Source of the DNA: Streptomyces sp. NBC_00440
Lineage (GTDB): Bacteria; Actinomycetota; Actinomycetes; Streptomycetales; Streptomycetaceae
Reading direction: 5' to 3'
DNA: 64,000 nucleotides
Assembly (NCBI RefSeq): GCF_036014215.1
Contig: NZ_CP107921.1
Span: 4,460,001-4,524,000, forward strand
Shown here: piece by piece, positions 63,465-64,000 of the stretch
How the letters are laid out: every line of letters starts with the position of its first letter
Numbering within the stretch: the stretch's first letter is position 1
The notes under the pieces: model-generated
What the model saw: only the letters and a program-made list of their open reading frames with translations
What the model was told of the DNA's origin: nothing
Databases searched by the model: none
Program-made: the position numbers and the translations under genes

Positions 63465-64000
63465 TTGTCCCCGACCAGCGAGACCGCACACGGCGGCCGC
63501 CGACTCGTCATTGTCGAGTCGCCCGCCAAGGCGAAGACGATCAAGGGCTACCTCGGCCCGGGTTATGTCGTCGAGGCGAGCGTCGGGCACATCCGCGACC
63601 TGCCGAACGGTGCCGCTGAGGTACCGGACAAGTACACCGGCGAGGTGCGCCGCCTCGGAGTGGATGTCGACAACGACTTCCAGCCCATCTATGTCGTCAA
63701 CGCCGACAAGAAGGCGCAGGTCAGGAAGCTCAAGGATCTCCTCGCGGAGTCCGATGAACTCTTCCTCGCCACCGATGAGGACCGCGAGGGCGAAGCCATC
63801 GCGTGGCACCTCCAGGAGGTCCTGAAGCCCAAGGTCCCGGTCCACCGGATGGTCTTCCACGAGATCACCAAGGAAGCGATCAGGGCCGCCGTCGCCAACC
63901 CGCGCGAGCTCAACAAGCGCATGGTCGACGCCCAGGAAACCCGCCGGATCCTCGACCGTCTCTACGGCTACGAGGTCTCCCCGGTCCTGTGGAAGAAGGT
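63465..64000 (+). CDS. topA: DNA topoisomerase I, 5' part (3' end outside window)
   Basis: Relaxes negatively supercoiled DNA. The visible 178 residues carry the Toprim start [18 protein letters not shown] with catalytic Glu, the GHIRDLP segment, and the acidic triad in [16 protein letters not shown]. The likely start is TTG at 63465, with GGAGAGAAG upstream; no ATG/GTG alternative fits the conserved N-terminus. The same gene closes the recalled block in S. coelicolor (SCO3543). Confidence 0.93.
   Translation, partial: MSPTSETAHGGRRLVIVESPAKAKTIKGYLGPGYVVEASVGHIRDLPNGAAEVPDKYTGEVRRLGVDVDNDFQPIYVVNADKKAQVRKLKDLLAESDELFLATDEDREGEAIAWHLQEVLKPKVPVHRMVFHEITKEAIRAAVANPRELNKRMVDAQETRRILDRLYGYEVSPVLWKK

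Overview
This is a high-GC actinobacterial chromosome segment, almost certainly from a Streptomyces. The evidence is strong G/C bias at third codon positions, many GTG and some TTG starts, a wblA-type WhiB protein, BldG, an actinobacterial Crp, and a long gene order recalled from Streptomyces coelicolor (about SCO3582 down to SCO3543). Much of the same order is also recalled from Mycobacterium tuberculosis (about Rv3683 to Rv3646c). These synteny statements are from memory and were not searched here.

Left part (1-7.7 kb): the 3' end of an MFS transporter and a nucleoside hydrolase, probably a nucleoside uptake and salvage pair. Next come a membrane-anchored hypothetical protein and a DoxX-like protein, divergent from an amidohydrolase; their shared promoter region holds two near-identical palindromes that look like operators. 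A GntR regulator, a family 2 glycosyltransferase and an FkbM methyltransferase follow as a tight cassette.

Middle part (7.7-19.3 kb): an accessory region ending at a tRNA-Pro(CGG) gene. It carries a 1346-residue HTH-nSTAND-transmembrane-WD40 protein with fourteen WD repeats, a repeat-rich scar with two 9-bp minisatellites and a collapsed SDR-epimerase remnant, a lone AMP-dependent ligase, and a single-chain restriction-modification protein with an NPPH motif. No integrase or second att copy is visible. The STAND protein and the restriction enzyme are the best candidates for an under-described (possibly defence) function.

Right part (19.4-64 kb): conserved core. Metallophosphoesterase, YqeY-like protein, class A PBP, WblA, two ArsA-type ATPases, DUF4177, RidA, Nudix and MBL-fold proteins lead to Crp. 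Next are endonuclease III with a long histone-H1-like tail, a 46-codon coupled ORF, a second Nudix and a MarP-like membrane protease. Then come a family 4 glycosidase, epoxide-hydrolase-like protein, holin-like protein, NhaA, acetyl-CoA synthetase, a SulP-carbonic anhydrase fusion, a MinD-like ATPase, a degenerate Fic-like protein and a HAD phosphatase. A structured intergenic region, the recalled site of the Streptomyces 6S-like RNA, precedes a Tad/Flp pilus operon (ssd, tadA, tadB, tadC, pilin, two TadE/G-like pseudopilins). The window closes with a DEAH-type helicase, bldG and its partner kinase, the H+-pyrophosphatase gene hppA, a lipoprotein, a methyltransferase, a small membrane protein and the 5' end of topA.

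Most operons end at strong GC-rich hairpins; the clearest are at 21070, 29328, 57409 and 60971. Several proteins carry low-complexity insertions absent from the usual family architecture, which suggests a strain prone to short-repeat expansion.
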